From positions 633,163 to 697,162 of the forward strand of contig NZ_FNCH01000001.1 in assembly GCF_900100705.1 (NCBI RefSeq): a stretch of DNA of 64,000 bases, in the 5' to 3' direction. The position numbers were made by a program, and so were the translations under genes. The notes beneath the pieces were generated by a model. It saw only the letters and a list, made by a program, of their open reading frames with translations, was not told the DNA's origin and searched no databases. This document shows, piece by piece, positions 27,927 through 36,920 of this stretch; the stretch's first letter is position 1, and each line of letters opens with the position of its first letter. Origin of the DNA: Pedobacter terrae (GTDB lineage Bacteria; Bacteroidota; Bacteroidia; Sphingobacteriales; Sphingobacteriaceae).

Positions 27927-28005
27927 TATTCAGATTTAGCTCTTTGGTAATCTCGGTTTCATTGTATTCCGCTATCATTGACAGCATCCATTTTGATCAG
28001 TCGTC

Positions 28006-28027
28006 ATCCGATAGCTAGCTATCGGAT
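28006..28027. repeat. 22-bp perfect palindrome (CCGATAGC module)
   Basis: A perfect 22-bp palindrome centred on TAGCTA, with arms ATCCGATAG/CTATCGGAT. The identical palindrome lies at 59792-59813. Partial versions lie near 28150, 30645, 49081 and 56622. It appears to be an exchangeable module of the CGTCA-bounded repeats. Confidence 0.7.
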
Positions 28028-28318
28028 CTCGCACATGCGGGAACCACAACGTGCCCAGCGAAGCTAATCTTAAAGTGCTACCATTACTATTATTCATAAG
28101 TTTTCCTTTTCTGATGGACAATCATGATACAGCGTGGTTTCCATTATATAGCTATCGGATGACTATCCAACGGGAAGATTCATGGAAGCTGAATTCTCAT
28201 TCTTATGGAGTTACACCTTAAATCGTTTCTCAAATGACCTGCAATTTAATTATGCAACTACCGAATAATAGTTATCTTTGAAATAACATCGCGCTACTAT
28301 TTACCTAACCAATCAGAA

Positions 28319-28996
28319 TTGCAAGCATACTTCCTTGTTGTTGATACCGAAACTTCGGGCCTGCCTAAAAATTGGACGGCACCTTATTCTAAAGAAAAAA
28401 ACTGGCCCTACATTGTCCAAATTGCCTGGATTATTTATGATCAATCCTACCAGGAGATTAGGCGGGAAAATCACTACATTAAAAACATCGATTTCAGCAT
28501 TGATAAGGCTGCGTTAAAAATTCATAAAATTACGCCGGAATATCTACAAAAGCATGGGGAAAACAAAGAGAAGGTGATGTTGCATTTTGCTGAAGATATA
28601 GAAAGATACAAACCTCTGGTTATCGGGCATTTTATTGAACTTGATTACCACATGGTAAATGCTGAATTATACCGGATCGGTAAAGAAAATATATTTAAAA
28701 ACCTGACTTTCTTTTGTACAATGAAAGCAAGCGCTCCTTATATAACCAATACGGTGATCAGCCATTTAAAATTGGATAAATTTTATACCATTTTGTTCAA
28801 TGAAGCACCCGAAAACAGCCATAATGCTTTATCTGATACGTTAAATACGGCAAAGATTTTCTTTCATCTTTTAAAAACAGGTAAAATTAGCTTAACTTCA
28901 GTCTACCATCAGGAACACACTTTTAACATGGAGAAAGAAGAGAGAAAAGAATTTTCGTTTAAAAGAATTTTACAGGAACTTTTTAATGGAAGATAA
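28319..28996 (+). CDS. DEDDh-type 3'-5' exonuclease
   Basis: A 225-residue DnaQ-like exonuclease. Exo I is 'VVDTETSGLPKNW' (D, E about 8-10). Exo II is in 'PLVIGHFIELDYHMVNAEL' (about 100-118). Exo III is 'SHNALSDTLNTAKIFF' (His-x4-Asp, about 162-167). The frame has no ATG near its beginning, so I place the start at TTG (28319), giving 'MQAYFLVVDTE'; that leaves exo I at the normal distance from the N-terminus. The stop overlaps the start of the CBS-DUF294 gene by 11 bp, so the two are coupled. Linkage of these two families is seen in other bacteria; the joint role is not established. Confidence 0.82.
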   Translation: MQAYFLVVDTETSGLPKNWTAPYSKEKNWPYIVQIAWIIYDQSYQEIRRENHYIKNIDFSIDKAALKIHKITPEYLQKHGENKEKVMLHFAEDIERYKPLVIGHFIELDYHMVNAELYRIGKENIFKNLTFFCTMKASAPYITNTVISHLKLDKFYTILFNEAPENSHNALSDTLNTAKIFFHLLKTGKISLTSVYHQEHTFNMEKEERKEFSFKRILQELFNGR

Positions 28997-30437
28997 ACTA
29001 GCTGATCAAATTTATACCGCCCGTATTGGAAACATTACTTTCAGAAAAATTGTGAGTTGCAGTCCGGGCACACCAATTTTTGAAGCGGCCATTAAAATGT
29101 CGGAGCAAAAAACCAGCTGTCTTTTTATTAAGAATGAACAGGGCGATTATCTGGGTTTTGTAACTGATATTAATTTAAGAGATAATGTAATTGCCAAGCG
29201 ACTCGATTCAAATCTACCTATTGATGAGGTGATGGATACCCATATTGTGACCATAACACCGGATGCCTATGTTTACGAAGCGATATTGATGATGTTCAGT
29301 AAAAAATCGCGCTATCTGTTGGTAAACGACAAGGGAAATTATGTTGGCTTTCTGAGCAGAAACCGTCTTTTAAGCGAACAGGCTGAGTCGCCATTAGTTT
29401 TTATCCAATCAGTAAAGTCGGCTGTAAATACCAGCGATTTAAAATTAAAGTGGCAGAAAGTGCCGGGTATTGTATCGCAACTGCTCAGCAGGGGTGTACA
29501 TTCGAAAATTGTAAACGAAGTAGTTACCACTATTGCTGATACCATTTCCTTTAAAATTATTGAGGATGTTATTGCCAAATTAGGTCCGCCACCCGCAAAG
29601 TTTGTATTCATGGTTTTGGGTAGTGAAGGGAGAAAAGAACTGAGTTTAAAAACAGATCAGGACAATGCCATCATTTATGAAGATACCGATGAAGAGAATA
29701 GAGCCGCTGTAAGGACCTATTTTCTAGACCTGGCTACCCAGGTTTCTGATAAATTAAATTTTGTGGGCTTTGTATACTGTGATGGCGATTATATGGCTAC
29801 CAATCCAAACTGGACCCATTCACTATCGCACTGGAAGTATAATTATAAAAACTGGATAGAGGAAGCGTTGCCAGAAACTGCTGTAAAATTTGCCGCATTT
29901 TTCGATTGCAGGGCTATTTATGGCGATCTGGCTATTATGGAAAGTTTAAGGTCTTTCGTTGATGAGGAATTACAGAAACCAATAGAAAAATTCTATGTGT
30001 ACCTGGCCAAAAATGCTCTACTTTATGAGCCACCCCTCACCTATTTTAGAAATATCAGAACCCAAAAAATCCACAAAAAAGAGGTGTTTGATATTAAAAC
30101 AGCCATGACCCCTATTGTAGATTTGGCAAGGGTTTATGCTTTACAGAACAGGATTTTCCAGAAAGAAAATACCGGCGAACGTTTAAAGGCTTTAAGAGAG
30201 TTGGGCGTATTTAGCGAAAATCAATTTAATGAACTTTCACAATCATACTATTATTTGATGGGTTTAAGGTTGAAACATCAGGCCAACCTTATTGTTAAAG
30301 ACCAAGCCGCCCCTAATAATTTTATTGAAATTGATAGTTTAACTAAAATTGAAAAGGTAACGTTGATTGAAATCTTTAAAATAATCCTCAACTTTCAAAG
30401 CGGAATCAGAATGAAGTTTACCAATACGTTGGGGTAA
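28986..30437 (+). CDS. CBS-pair protein with DUF294 nucleotidyltransferase-like domain
   Basis: A 483-residue protein. Two CBS motifs cover about 15-135 ('ISCSPGTPIFEAAIKM'-like opening, 'CLFIKNEQGDYLGFVTDINLRD', 'RYLLVNDKGNYVGFLSRNRL'). A GlnD-like nucleotidyltransferase domain (DUF294) covers about 165-310, with 'LGSEGRKELSLKTDQDNAIIYED' resembling the GSxxR...DxD active site. A C-terminal DUF294_C helical domain covers about 345-480. CBS pairs usually bind adenine nucleotides. It overlaps the exonuclease upstream by 11 bp. The substrate is unknown. Confidence 0.85.
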   Translation: MEDKLADQIYTARIGNITFRKIVSCSPGTPIFEAAIKMSEQKTSCLFIKNEQGDYLGFVTDINLRDNVIAKRLDSNLPIDEVMDTHIVTITPDAYVYEAILMMFSKKSRYLLVNDKGNYVGFLSRNRLLSEQAESPLVFIQSVKSAVNTSDLKLKWQKVPGIVSQLLSRGVHSKIVNEVVTTIADTISFKIIEDVIAKLGPPPAKFVFMVLGSEGRKELSLKTDQDNAIIYEDTDEENRAAVRTYFLDLATQVSDKLNFVGFVYCDGDYMATNPNWTHSLSHWKYNYKNWIEEALPETAVKFAAFFDCRAIYGDLAIMESLRSFVDEELQKPIEKFYVYLAKNALLYEPPLTYFRNIRTQKIHKKEVFDIKTAMTPIVDLARVYALQNRIFQKENTGERLKALRELGVFSENQFNELSQSYYYLMGLRLKHQANLIVKDQAAPNNFIEIDSLTKIEKVTLIEIFKIILNFQSGIRMKFTNTLG

Positions 30438-30539
30438 GTGTTGAAGGGTTAAGAGCATAGCGTTTGGCGTTTAAAGACTTACTCGCAAAGCTATCCATCA
30501 AAGTGTCTATTATAAAGCAGCGGGAGTTCCCCTCCCATA

Positions 30540-30600
30540 CGTCATTTCGAGCGGGGTGCAACGAAGTCGAGAACCCGAAGGCTCAGCGAAGCTAAATCTA
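30540..30600. repeat. Family A CGTCA-type repeat, half copy
   Basis: It opens CGTCATTTCGAGCGGGGTGC and lacks the matching right end. It lies in a 430-bp gap (30438-30867) between convergent genes. That gap otherwise contains another repeat at 30707-30789 and the rplT terminator, and no gene that I can see. Confidence 0.55.
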
Positions 30601-30706
30601 TTCCAAAGCAATTTCATCTAGACATCTCCATTCCACTACGTTTCATCCGATAGCTATTGGTTTTATTCCAGTATCTATCACGCTATCAATACCTTAACAG
30701 AAAATA

Positions 30707-30789
30707 CCCTGAAATAAATAACCTTCGGTGACTCGCTAAGGCTCGATTTACTACGTAGCTTTCCGCTGCGCTACAGGTCAGGGTTGACG
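30707..30789. repeat. Family B CGTCA-type repeat, reverse orientation
   Basis: It reads CCCTGAAATAAATA through an inserted module (ACCTTCGGTGACTCGC...) to CAGGGTTGACG. The module is the reverse complement of the one at 26978-27033, showing that repeat parts are shared between copies. Confidence 0.55.
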
Positions 30790-30804
30790 ATCCTTCTTTT
30801 AAAC

Positions 30805-30838
30805 AAAAAAGGTTCCGATTTGCATCGGAACCTTTTTT
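30805..30838 (-). terminator. Rho-independent terminator of thrS-infC-rpmI-rplT
   Basis: A-run, stem GGTTCCGAT, loop TTGC, ATCGGAACC, T-run. It lies 30 bp beyond the rplT stop on the minus strand. The symmetric A/T runs would also stop rightward transcription from the CBS gene. Confidence 0.92.
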
Positions 30839-30867
30839 AAATATGATTATCGCTTAAGCGAAAATTT

Positions 30868-31212
30868 CTATTTTACTGCATCAATTACAGCTTTGAAAGC
30901 TTCTGGGTGATTCATTGCTAAATCAGCCAATACTTTACGGTTTAAACCGATTTCTTTTGAAGCTAGTTTACCGATTAATTGAGAGTAAGAAATACCGTGT
31001 TGACGTGCACCAGCGTTGATACGTTGGATCCACAAGCCGCGGAATTCTCTTTTCTTAACTTTACGGTCACGGTATGCATATTGCAAACCTTTCTCTACTG
31101 TGTTTTTAGCAACAGTATAAACCTTACTTCTTGCTCCCCAATAACCTTTGGCTAAATTAAGGATCTTTTTTCTTCTTCTTCTCGAAGCTACTGCGTTTAC
31201 CGAACGTGGCAT
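30868..31212 (-). CDS. rplT: 50S ribosomal protein L20
   Basis: A 114-residue protein of normal L20 length. It opens [29 protein letters not shown] and contains '[24 protein letters not shown]'. It binds 23S rRNA early in large-subunit assembly. It is the last gene of thrS-infC-rpmI-rplT, the universal order, and is followed by a strong terminator. Its A/T-rich 75-bp spacer from rpmI shows no obvious L20-type pseudoknot to my reading. Confidence 0.98.
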   Translation of the reverse strand: MPRSVNAVASRRRRKKILNLAKGYWGARSKVYTVAKNTVEKGLQYAYRDRKVKKREFRGLWIQRINAGARQHGISYSQLIGKLASKEIGLNRKVLADLAMNHPEAFKAVIDAVK

Positions 31213-31287
31213 GTTGTTGTTGTTTTTTGGTAAGCGGCGTTCCGTTTAATCGGAAACTTAAGGCCTGATACCTGGTGAATTAATAAA

Positions 31288-31488
31288 TTACTTTCCGATA
31301 CAAAGCATACGTTTAACGTTACCCATATCAGCATCAGATACGATACTTGCTTGACCTAAGGCACGTTTACGTTTAGTACTCATCTTGGTTAAGATGTGAC
31401 TTTTGTATGCGTTGTTTCTTTTGATTTTACCTGTTCCAGTAAGCGAAAAACGCTTTTTAGCACTGGAATTGGTTTTCATTTTTGGCAT
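31288..31488 (-). CDS. rpmI: 50S ribosomal protein L35
   Basis: A 66-residue basic protein of normal L35 length, opening [24 protein letters not shown] and ending with a Lys. It is a structural component of the large subunit. It lies between infC (29-bp gap) and rplT (75-bp gap) in the conserved translation operon. Confidence 0.97.
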   Translation of the reverse strand: MPKMKTNSSAKKRFSLTGTGKIKRNNAYKSHILTKMSTKRKRALGQASIVSDADMGNVKRMLCIGK

Positions 31489-31517
31489 AACCTGTTTTTT
31501 AATTTATAAACCTATTT

Positions 31518-32087
31518 TTATTTTTTTGCTACTTTAGGCGCAACTGTAAGGAACATACGTTTACCTTCTAACTTAGGTAACAACTCTACTTTTCCTACAT
31601 CTTCCAAAGCCTGGGCAAATTTTAACAATAAAATCTCTCCCTGCTCTTTGTAAACAATTGCTCTACCTTTAAAATGCACGTAAGCCCTAACCTTCTCACC
31701 GTTCTCTAAAAAGCTTACTGCATGCTTTAATTTAAACTGGAAATCGTGATCGTTGGTATTAGGACCAAAACGGATCTCCTTAATTACAGTTTGTTTTGCA
31801 TTAGCTTTAATTTCTTTCTGCTTTTTCTTTTGCTCATAAACAAATTTACTGTAATCAATAATTCTACAAACTGGCGGTACAGCGTTTGGAGAAATCTCTA
31901 CCAAATCCAATTCCAGTTCATCAGCAAGTGCCAAAGCTTTCGCCAAAGGATAAATCCCCGGTTCAACATTATCGCCAGCCAAACGCACTTCAGGCGATTT
32001 TATATACTGATTAATGTTATGCTCTGCTTCTTTTTTCTTAAAAGGTGGACGTGGCCCCCTGTTAAATCCTGGTCTTCCTAATGCCAA
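31518..32087 (-). CDS. infC: Translation initiation factor IF-3
   Basis: A 189-residue protein with an N-terminal domain ('[58 protein letters not shown]') and a C-terminal domain ('[40 protein letters not shown]'). The frame contains no ATG near its beginning: a stop lies five codons upstream and the only plausible initiator is TTG at 32087. A weak initiator is a known feature of infC, because IF-3 rejects non-canonical starts and so represses its own synthesis (AUU in E. coli). It lies 17 bp after thrS. Confidence 0.96.
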   Translation of the reverse strand: MALGRPGFNRGPRPPFKKKEAEHNINQYIKSPEVRLAGDNVEPGIYPLAKALALADELELDLVEISPNAVPPVCRIIDYSKFVYEQKKKQKEIKANAKQTVIKEIRFGPNTNDHDFQFKLKHAVSFLENGEKVRAYVHFKGRAIVYKEQGEILLLKFAQALEDVGKVELLPKLEGKRMFLTVAPKVAKK

Positions 32088-32104
32088 ATGTGTATTATTT
32101 TAAT

Positions 32105-34030
32105 TTAAACTGTTATTTCTTTTCTTAATAAATTATTGAACTCTTCCAAGGTCATTTCGCCTAAATCTCCCTCACCGTGTTTACGAACAGAAACTTTACC
32201 TTCTGCCATCTCTTTATCGCCGATAATGAGCATGTACGGGATCTTTTTAACTTCCGAATCGCGTATTTTGCGGCCGATTTTCTCATCACGAAAGTCAATC
32301 AGCCCGCGAATATCGGAATTATTTAGTTCATCTAAAACTTTTTTTGCATATTCTTCATATTTTTCTGAAATCGGAAGAATAATAAACTGTTCAGGACTTA
32401 ACCATAACGGGAAGTTTCCGGCACAATGTTCGATCAAAACGGCAATAAATCTCTCTAATGAACCAAACGGCGCACGGTGAATCATTACCGGTCTGTGCTT
32501 TTGGTTATCACTACCAGTATATTCCAGTTCGAAACGCTCCGGTAAATTATAATCAACCTGAATAGTACCCAACTGCCATTTTCTACCCAAAGCATCTTTC
32601 ACCATAAAATCAAGCTTAGGGCCATAAAATGCCGCTTCGCCATATTCTACAACAGTATTTAAGCCTTTTTCTGCAGCAGCTTCGATGATAGCCGTTTCTG
32701 ATAATTTCCAGTTTTCATCAGAACCAATGTACTTCGATTTATTCTCCGGATCTCTTAACGAAACTTGTGCAGTATAGTTTTCAAATCCTAACGATTTAAA
32801 TACATAAAGTACTAAATCGATCACCTTTTTAAACTCCTCTTTCACTTGCTCAGGCATGCAAAATAAGTGTGCATCATCTTGAGTAAAGCCGCGTACACGG
32901 GTTAAACCATGTAATTCGCCACTTTGTTCGTAACGGTAAACGGTACCAAACTCTGCAAAACGAACCGGAAGATCTTTGTAAGAACGTGGTTTTGTTTTAT
33001 AAATTTCACAGTGGTGTGGGCAGTTCATCGGCTTTAAGAAGAACTCCTCTCCTTCCTGCGGAGTTTTAATCGGCTGGAAAGAATCTTTACCATATTTCTC
33101 CCAGTGACCTGAGGTTACATATAAATTTTTATGGCCGATATGTGGTGTTACTACTTGCTCATAACCTGCTTTAGCTTGTGCTTTAGTTAAGAAATTAACT
33201 AAACGTTCGCGCAAAGCAGTTCCTTTTGGCAACCATAACGGTAAGCCCATCCCTACTTTTTCTGAGAAAGCAAAAAGTTCGAGCTCTTTTCCCAGTTTAC
33301 GGTGATCGCGCTTTTTTGCTTCCTCAATCATTAAAAGATATTCGGTAAGCTCGCTCGCCTTAGGGAAAGTTACACCATAAATACGGGTTAACTGTTTTTT
33401 AGTTTCATCGCCTCTCCAATAAGCACCAGCCACATTCATCAGTTTTACCGCTTTTACAAAGCCAGTATTCGGGATATGTGGACCACGGCATAAATCGGTA
33501 AATGAACCTTGAGTATAAAAAGTAATTTTACCATCCTCAAGGCCATCAATTAAATCTAATTTATACTCATCACCCTTTTCAGTAAAGTATTTTACCGCAT
33601 CAGCCTTGCTTACACTTTCGCGAACAAAAGTTTCCTTTTGTTTGGCCAGTTCGATCATTTTGGTTTCAATGGCTTTGAAATCGTCCGAAGAAAATTCGCG
33701 GTCTCCAAAGTCTACATCATAATAAAAACCAGTTTCAATTGCCGGACCGATACCAAATTTAGTACCTGGATAAAGTGCTTCTAAAGCTTCAGCCATTAAG
33801 TGAGCGGATGAATGCCAAAAAGTCGATTTTCCGGCGGTATCATTCCAGGTCAATAATTTTACTGTTGAATCAGATTCGATTGGTCTTGTTGAATCCCAAA
33901 CTTCGCCATTAACCTCGGCAGCTAATACGTTACGGGCTAAACCCTCAGAAATTGACAATGCAATTTGATGGGCAGAAGTGCCCTTTTCATACTGACGGAC
34001 AGAACCGTCAGGTAAAGTAATGTTAATCAT
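32105..34030 (-). CDS. thrS: Threonyl-tRNA synthetase
   Basis: A 641-residue class II synthetase with all usual domains. TGS covers about 1-60 ('[20 protein letters not shown]'). The editing domain covers about 65-230, with '[16 protein letters not shown]' (HxxxH) and a later '[11 protein letters not shown]'. The catalytic core covers about 240-535, with '[12 protein letters not shown]' and '[18 protein letters not shown]'. The anticodon-binding domain covers about 540-640. It charges tRNA-Thr. It is the first gene of the infC operon. A small hairpin in its leader could be regulatory. Confidence 0.98.
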   Translation of the reverse strand: MINITLPDGSVRQYEKGTSAHQIALSISEGLARNVLAAEVNGEVWDSTRPIESDSTVKLLTWNDTAGKSTFWHSSAHLMAEALEALYPGTKFGIGPAIETGFYYDVDFGDREFSSDDFKAIETKMIELAKQKETFVRESVSKADAVKYFTEKGDEYKLDLIDGLEDGKITFYTQGSFTDLCRGPHIPNTGFVKAVKLMNVAGAYWRGDETKKQLTRIYGVTFPKASELTEYLLMIEEAKKRDHRKLGKELELFAFSEKVGMGLPLWLPKGTALRERLVNFLTKAQAKAGYEQVVTPHIGHKNLYVTSGHWEKYGKDSFQPIKTPQEGEEFFLKPMNCPHHCEIYKTKPRSYKDLPVRFAEFGTVYRYEQSGELHGLTRVRGFTQDDAHLFCMPEQVKEEFKKVIDLVLYVFKSLGFENYTAQVSLRDPENKSKYIGSDENWKLSETAIIEAAAEKGLNTVVEYGEAAFYGPKLDFMVKDALGRKWQLGTIQVDYNLPERFELEYTGSDNQKHRPVMIHRAPFGSLERFIAVLIEHCAGNFPLWLSPEQFIILPISEKYEEYAKKVLDELNNSDIRGLIDFRDEKIGRKIRDSEVKKIPYMLIIGDKEMAEGKVSVRKHGEGDLGEMTLEEFNNLLRKEITV

Positions 34031-34071
34031 CTACAACTATGATTTAAATTTTAAATAAAAAAGTTTTAAAG

Positions 34072-34107
34072 ATCACTTACAAGGTGATTTTATTTTGTAC
34101 AAATCTA
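34072..34107 (-). promoter_or_regulatory. thrS promoter box and leader hairpin
   Basis: The minus strand has TAGATTTG at 34107-34100, a TAnnTTTG -7 box. It is followed, inside the predicted leader, by the hairpin ATCACC...GTGAT (34088-34072) and an AAAACTTTTTT tract. The hairpin lies 42 bp before the thrS ATG. It might be a weak attenuator or an operator for autoregulation. The box fits the consensus, but no -33 TTG was found at normal spacing. Confidence 0.4.
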
Positions 34108-34147
34108 CGAAATTTATACTGTTATTCAGCATTTAGGCTTAAAAATC

Positions 34148-34639
34148 TTACTTAGGCTGCAACCCTACTTCCTGCAAATAAACTTGCTGTATGGCTAATA
34201 AACTATCTGGGTATGCATTAAGTTTTTTATATTGAACATTGAGCTGCGCATAGTATTTTCCCTTTTCATCAACAGCTTTTGCCTGCAACATCTGTTTCGC
34301 TGTTTTACCATAGTCATTTATAGCCTTAAGATATTGTATTATACCTTCGTTAAATTTTGCAGCTGCCTTACTGGGTTGTAACCTTTCCATGTTCCGGAGG
34401 TTTATCTGCGAATTGTTGATGAGATGATTAGCCTTGTTTGATAAGTAAATTGAATCGGGAAAACCCTTTGCGTATACCCTCGAAGTATCTTTGAAAACGC
34501 TGTCTGCTTCATCAATCTGCTCCATCTGCCTTAAAAAAATGGAAGTTACTTTTTCGTTATACGCATAATCATTTGCTGAATTGCAACTAAAAAACAGTAT
34601 TAAGGACAGAGAAAGCAAGGTATGTTTTAAAAAATTCAT
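34148..34639 (-). CDS. Hypothetical lipoprotein
   Basis: A 163-residue protein with a lipoprotein signal: 'KHTLLSLSLILFFSC' ends in a lipobox, with Cys at about residue 19 followed by Asn-Ser-Ala. The rest is helical and charged, with no recognised domain ('RQMEQIDEADSVFKDTSRVYAKG', 'QYLKAINDYGKTAKQ'). It lies 6 bp after the acyltransferase gene and is probably co-transcribed with it. The residues after Cys (no Asp at +2) suggest outer-membrane sorting. Function unknown. Confidence 0.75.
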   Translation of the reverse strand: MNFLKHTLLSLSLILFFSCNSANDYAYNEKVTSIFLRQMEQIDEADSVFKDTSRVYAKGFPDSIYLSNKANHLINNSQINLRNMERLQPSKAAAKFNEGIIQYLKAINDYGKTAKQMLQAKAVDEKGKYYAQLNVQYKKLNAYPDSLLAIQQVYLQEVGLQPK

Positions 34640-34645
34640 AGCCAG

Positions 34646-35758
34646 TTACTTATTGCTTAAAAATTTTTGTTTAAGGTATTTACGTAAGGGAATATCCAAA
34701 AACCTCATCACGAGATAAGAGAAAACGATTAAAAGCAATACCGAAACCGGGATAACCACCCACTGTAAGGAAGTTGATGGTTGAACATCCTCTACATAGG
34801 TTAAGAATATCCATAAAAATGGATAATGTACCATATAAAGTGGGTATGATATTTCGCCTGACAGATTACAGACCTTTTTAAACGATGGATTTAATGTTGT
34901 GCCTGCACCCAATGCGACTAAAAGTGGAAAGTAAAATATCACCAGAATCGGTTCGGTAATCCAGTTATATTTATCATTAAAAGGAACTAAAAATGCCGTG
35001 AGCAAAAGCGCGGTCATACCTAAAAAGCCAAGTTTATTTTTGATTATCCAATTTAAACGGTAAACCAGCATACCAGCTGTAAAAGAAAAAAGCACACGCG
35101 CTCCACCGTCCCAGAAATTCTGTCCACCCCAGCCACCGCCTATATTAGTGGCATTTACGGCAACATAACAAAGACATACCGCACCTATAAAAACCAAAGC
35201 CATCAATGATTTTTTGCCTAACCGATAAAGTACGAAAATGTAAAAAATATTGGCAATGTATTCCCAAAACAGCGACCAGGCCGGCGCATTTAAGCAGAAC
35301 AAATTGGTATATCGCTCTGGCATGGCTGGGTAAGGTATTAAAAAAGCGGATGATAAAAACAAAAGCAAGGTTTTTCCGAATCCATAAACTTCGTAAAGAT
35401 CGCTGTATGGATCAACCAGAAAAGTGATCAATCCTAAAACAGAACCGATAAATACCAGCGGATGCAAACGGATAAGCCTTAATTTAAAAAATTGTGTAAT
35501 TCCGATGTGCGGCGCACGGCTATCGTATGCATAAGCGATTACAAAACCCGACAAACAGAAAAAAAAGTCTACAGCAAGAAAGCCATGAGAAAGAAAATTT
35601 TCGTTGTAATTGGTAATTACGATTTCCATAAAGTGATAGATCACCACTACAATGGCAGCTACTCCCCTTAGTCCATCTAAAATTTCGAAATGCTGTTTAG
35701 TCGCTAATAAGTTTGTCTTGTTTTCTGCTGTAATCACTTTTGCCAGGTTATATCTCAA
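34646..35758 (-). CDS. Acyltransferase 3 family membrane protein
   Basis: A 370-residue polytopic protein with about ten membrane helices. It has the family motifs 'FEILDGLRGVAAIVVVIYHF' (about 23-42, with the conserved His) and 'FLSHGFLAVDFFFCLSGFVIAYAYDSR' (about 54-80, R after the FxLSGF-like stretch). No periplasmic SGNH domain is present. Such enzymes O-acetylate or otherwise acylate cell-surface sugars at the inner membrane. The frame could start at one of several codons; the listed start leaves 22 residues before the family domain. A small lipoprotein follows it. Confidence 0.88.
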   Translation of the reverse strand: MRYNLAKVITAENKTNLLATKQHFEILDGLRGVAAIVVVIYHFMEIVITNYNENFLSHGFLAVDFFFCLSGFVIAYAYDSRAPHIGITQFFKLRLIRLHPLVFIGSVLGLITFLVDPYSDLYEVYGFGKTLLLFLSSAFLIPYPAMPERYTNLFCLNAPAWSLFWEYIANIFYIFVLYRLGKKSLMALVFIGAVCLCYVAVNATNIGGGWGGQNFWDGGARVLFSFTAGMLVYRLNWIIKNKLGFLGMTALLLTAFLVPFNDKYNWITEPILVIFYFPLLVALGAGTTLNPSFKKVCNLSGEISYPLYMVHYPFLWIFLTYVEDVQPSTSLQWVVIPVSVLLLIVFSYLVMRFLDIPLRKYLKQKFLSNK

Positions 35759-35821
35759 CCCAATAATAGTTATTCTTCAAGCGGATGCAAAGGCTAAAAA
35801 TAACTCTTTCAAAAATGATAC

Positions 35822-35857
35822 AAAAAAAGCCCTGAATGCTTACACTTTCAGGGCTTT
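35822..35857 (-). terminator. Rho-independent terminator of the GLPGLI-like gene
   Basis: The stem AAAGCCCTGA/TCAGGGCTTT (35826-35835 with 35848-35857) is followed, on the minus strand, by a T-run (35828-35822). It lies about 70 bp beyond the stop of the gene ending at 35927. Confidence 0.88.
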
Positions 35858-35926
35858 ATTATAAGACTTCAGCAGTTAGCCTGCGGGCTGGCCGAAAGCA
35901 CAAACGTCGGAAGTCTTGAGGAATGA

Positions 35927-36826
35927 TTAATTGATTCCAAATCCTCTTCCCGGACCGCCGCCACCAGGTCTGTTTTGTCTAAAACGTTTCATCATGCTCT
36001 CCATTTTAGTTTTATATTCTTCAGGCGTAATCAGTTTTGCTTTTTTAGGCGCAGTAACATCTTTAGCACTTACATTTCTATATTCAATACTTTTGGCAAT
36101 TGTGCTGTTTCCCCGTCCCTCAATAGCCAATACAATACCTTCTGTCCACATATTTGGATTTGGAGAAAAATCGAAACCTAAATCGTTGGTATACCAGATT
36201 TTGGTTTCTTCCACCACATTTTTATCCATATCTAAAATTTTAATCGCCCTGGTCGATCTTACAATGGCCTGGTGACAGGTAAAACCTAAAATCTGTTTGG
36301 TTGAGTCTGTTTTAACTACGTCAATTTTTGGTGCCTGGGCAGGTTGTGCTTTTGTACTGTCTTTAGAATTGCCACCTCCCATTCTGAACGAAGAAATGGG
36401 GCCGGAAGTAGAAAGGGTTAACTTACCTGGCATATAATAAGTGGTATCGTTCAGGTCGAATACTTCTGTTAAGCTTTTATCAGCAAAGGTGTAATAATAT
36501 TCGCGGTTGCCACCTGCACCACCAAAACGCATCATCATCCTGCCCATTCCTCCTCCGCCGCCGCCTGCACCGTTACTATCTTCAGTATCTTCAACCGGCA
36601 TATAACTGGCGTTGGTTGCCGTAAATAATAACTCAAAATTGGTTTTGCTCGATGAAGGCATTCTGGCTTTCATCTGATCGGTTAACTGAATACCACTGGC
36701 TGAAGCCATGGCGGCAGGGTCTACCGTGTTTTCGAATTGTATAGCGCCTGAAGTTTTTTTCTTTTGGGCATTTGCCAAAGATACAATTGATAAAAATCCA
36801 AGTAAAGCGACGGTTATTTTTTTCAT
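35927..36826 (-). CDS. Secreted GLPGLI/DUF4412-like protein
   Basis: A 299-residue secreted protein. I start it at 36826 (MKKITVALLGFLSIVSLANAQ), a clear signal peptide; the open frame extends 33 codons further but that part is not signal-like. It has the GLPGLI-type pattern 'VKTDSTKQILGFTCHQAIV' and 'ETKIWYTNDLGFDFSPNP', which marks a Bacteroidota periplasmic family of unknown function. Residues about 88-108 and the C-terminus ('NRPGGGGPGRGFGIN') are Gly-rich and probably flexible. A TATCTTTG box at 36882-36875 may be its promoter, about 50 bp upstream. It is followed by a strong terminator. Confidence 0.82.
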   Translation of the reverse strand: MKKITVALLGFLSIVSLANAQKKKTSGAIQFENTVDPAAMASASGIQLTDQMKARMPSSSKTNFELLFTATNASYMPVEDTEDSNGAGGGGGGMGRMMMRFGGAGGNREYYYTFADKSLTEVFDLNDTTYYMPGKLTLSTSGPISSFRMGGGNSKDSTKAQPAQAPKIDVVKTDSTKQILGFTCHQAIVRSTRAIKILDMDKNVVEETKIWYTNDLGFDFSPNPNMWTEGIVLAIEGRGNSTIAKSIEYRNVSAKDVTAPKKAKLITPEEYKTKMESMMKRFRQNRPGGGGPGRGFGIN

Positions 36827-36920
36827 TATGATTTTGTTTTGTGAGTTGGATACAAAAGCCTTAAAAAGGTTTAACAAAGATATTTTAGATTGTAACGTAA
36901 TCTTGTTAAATTGTGTTAAA

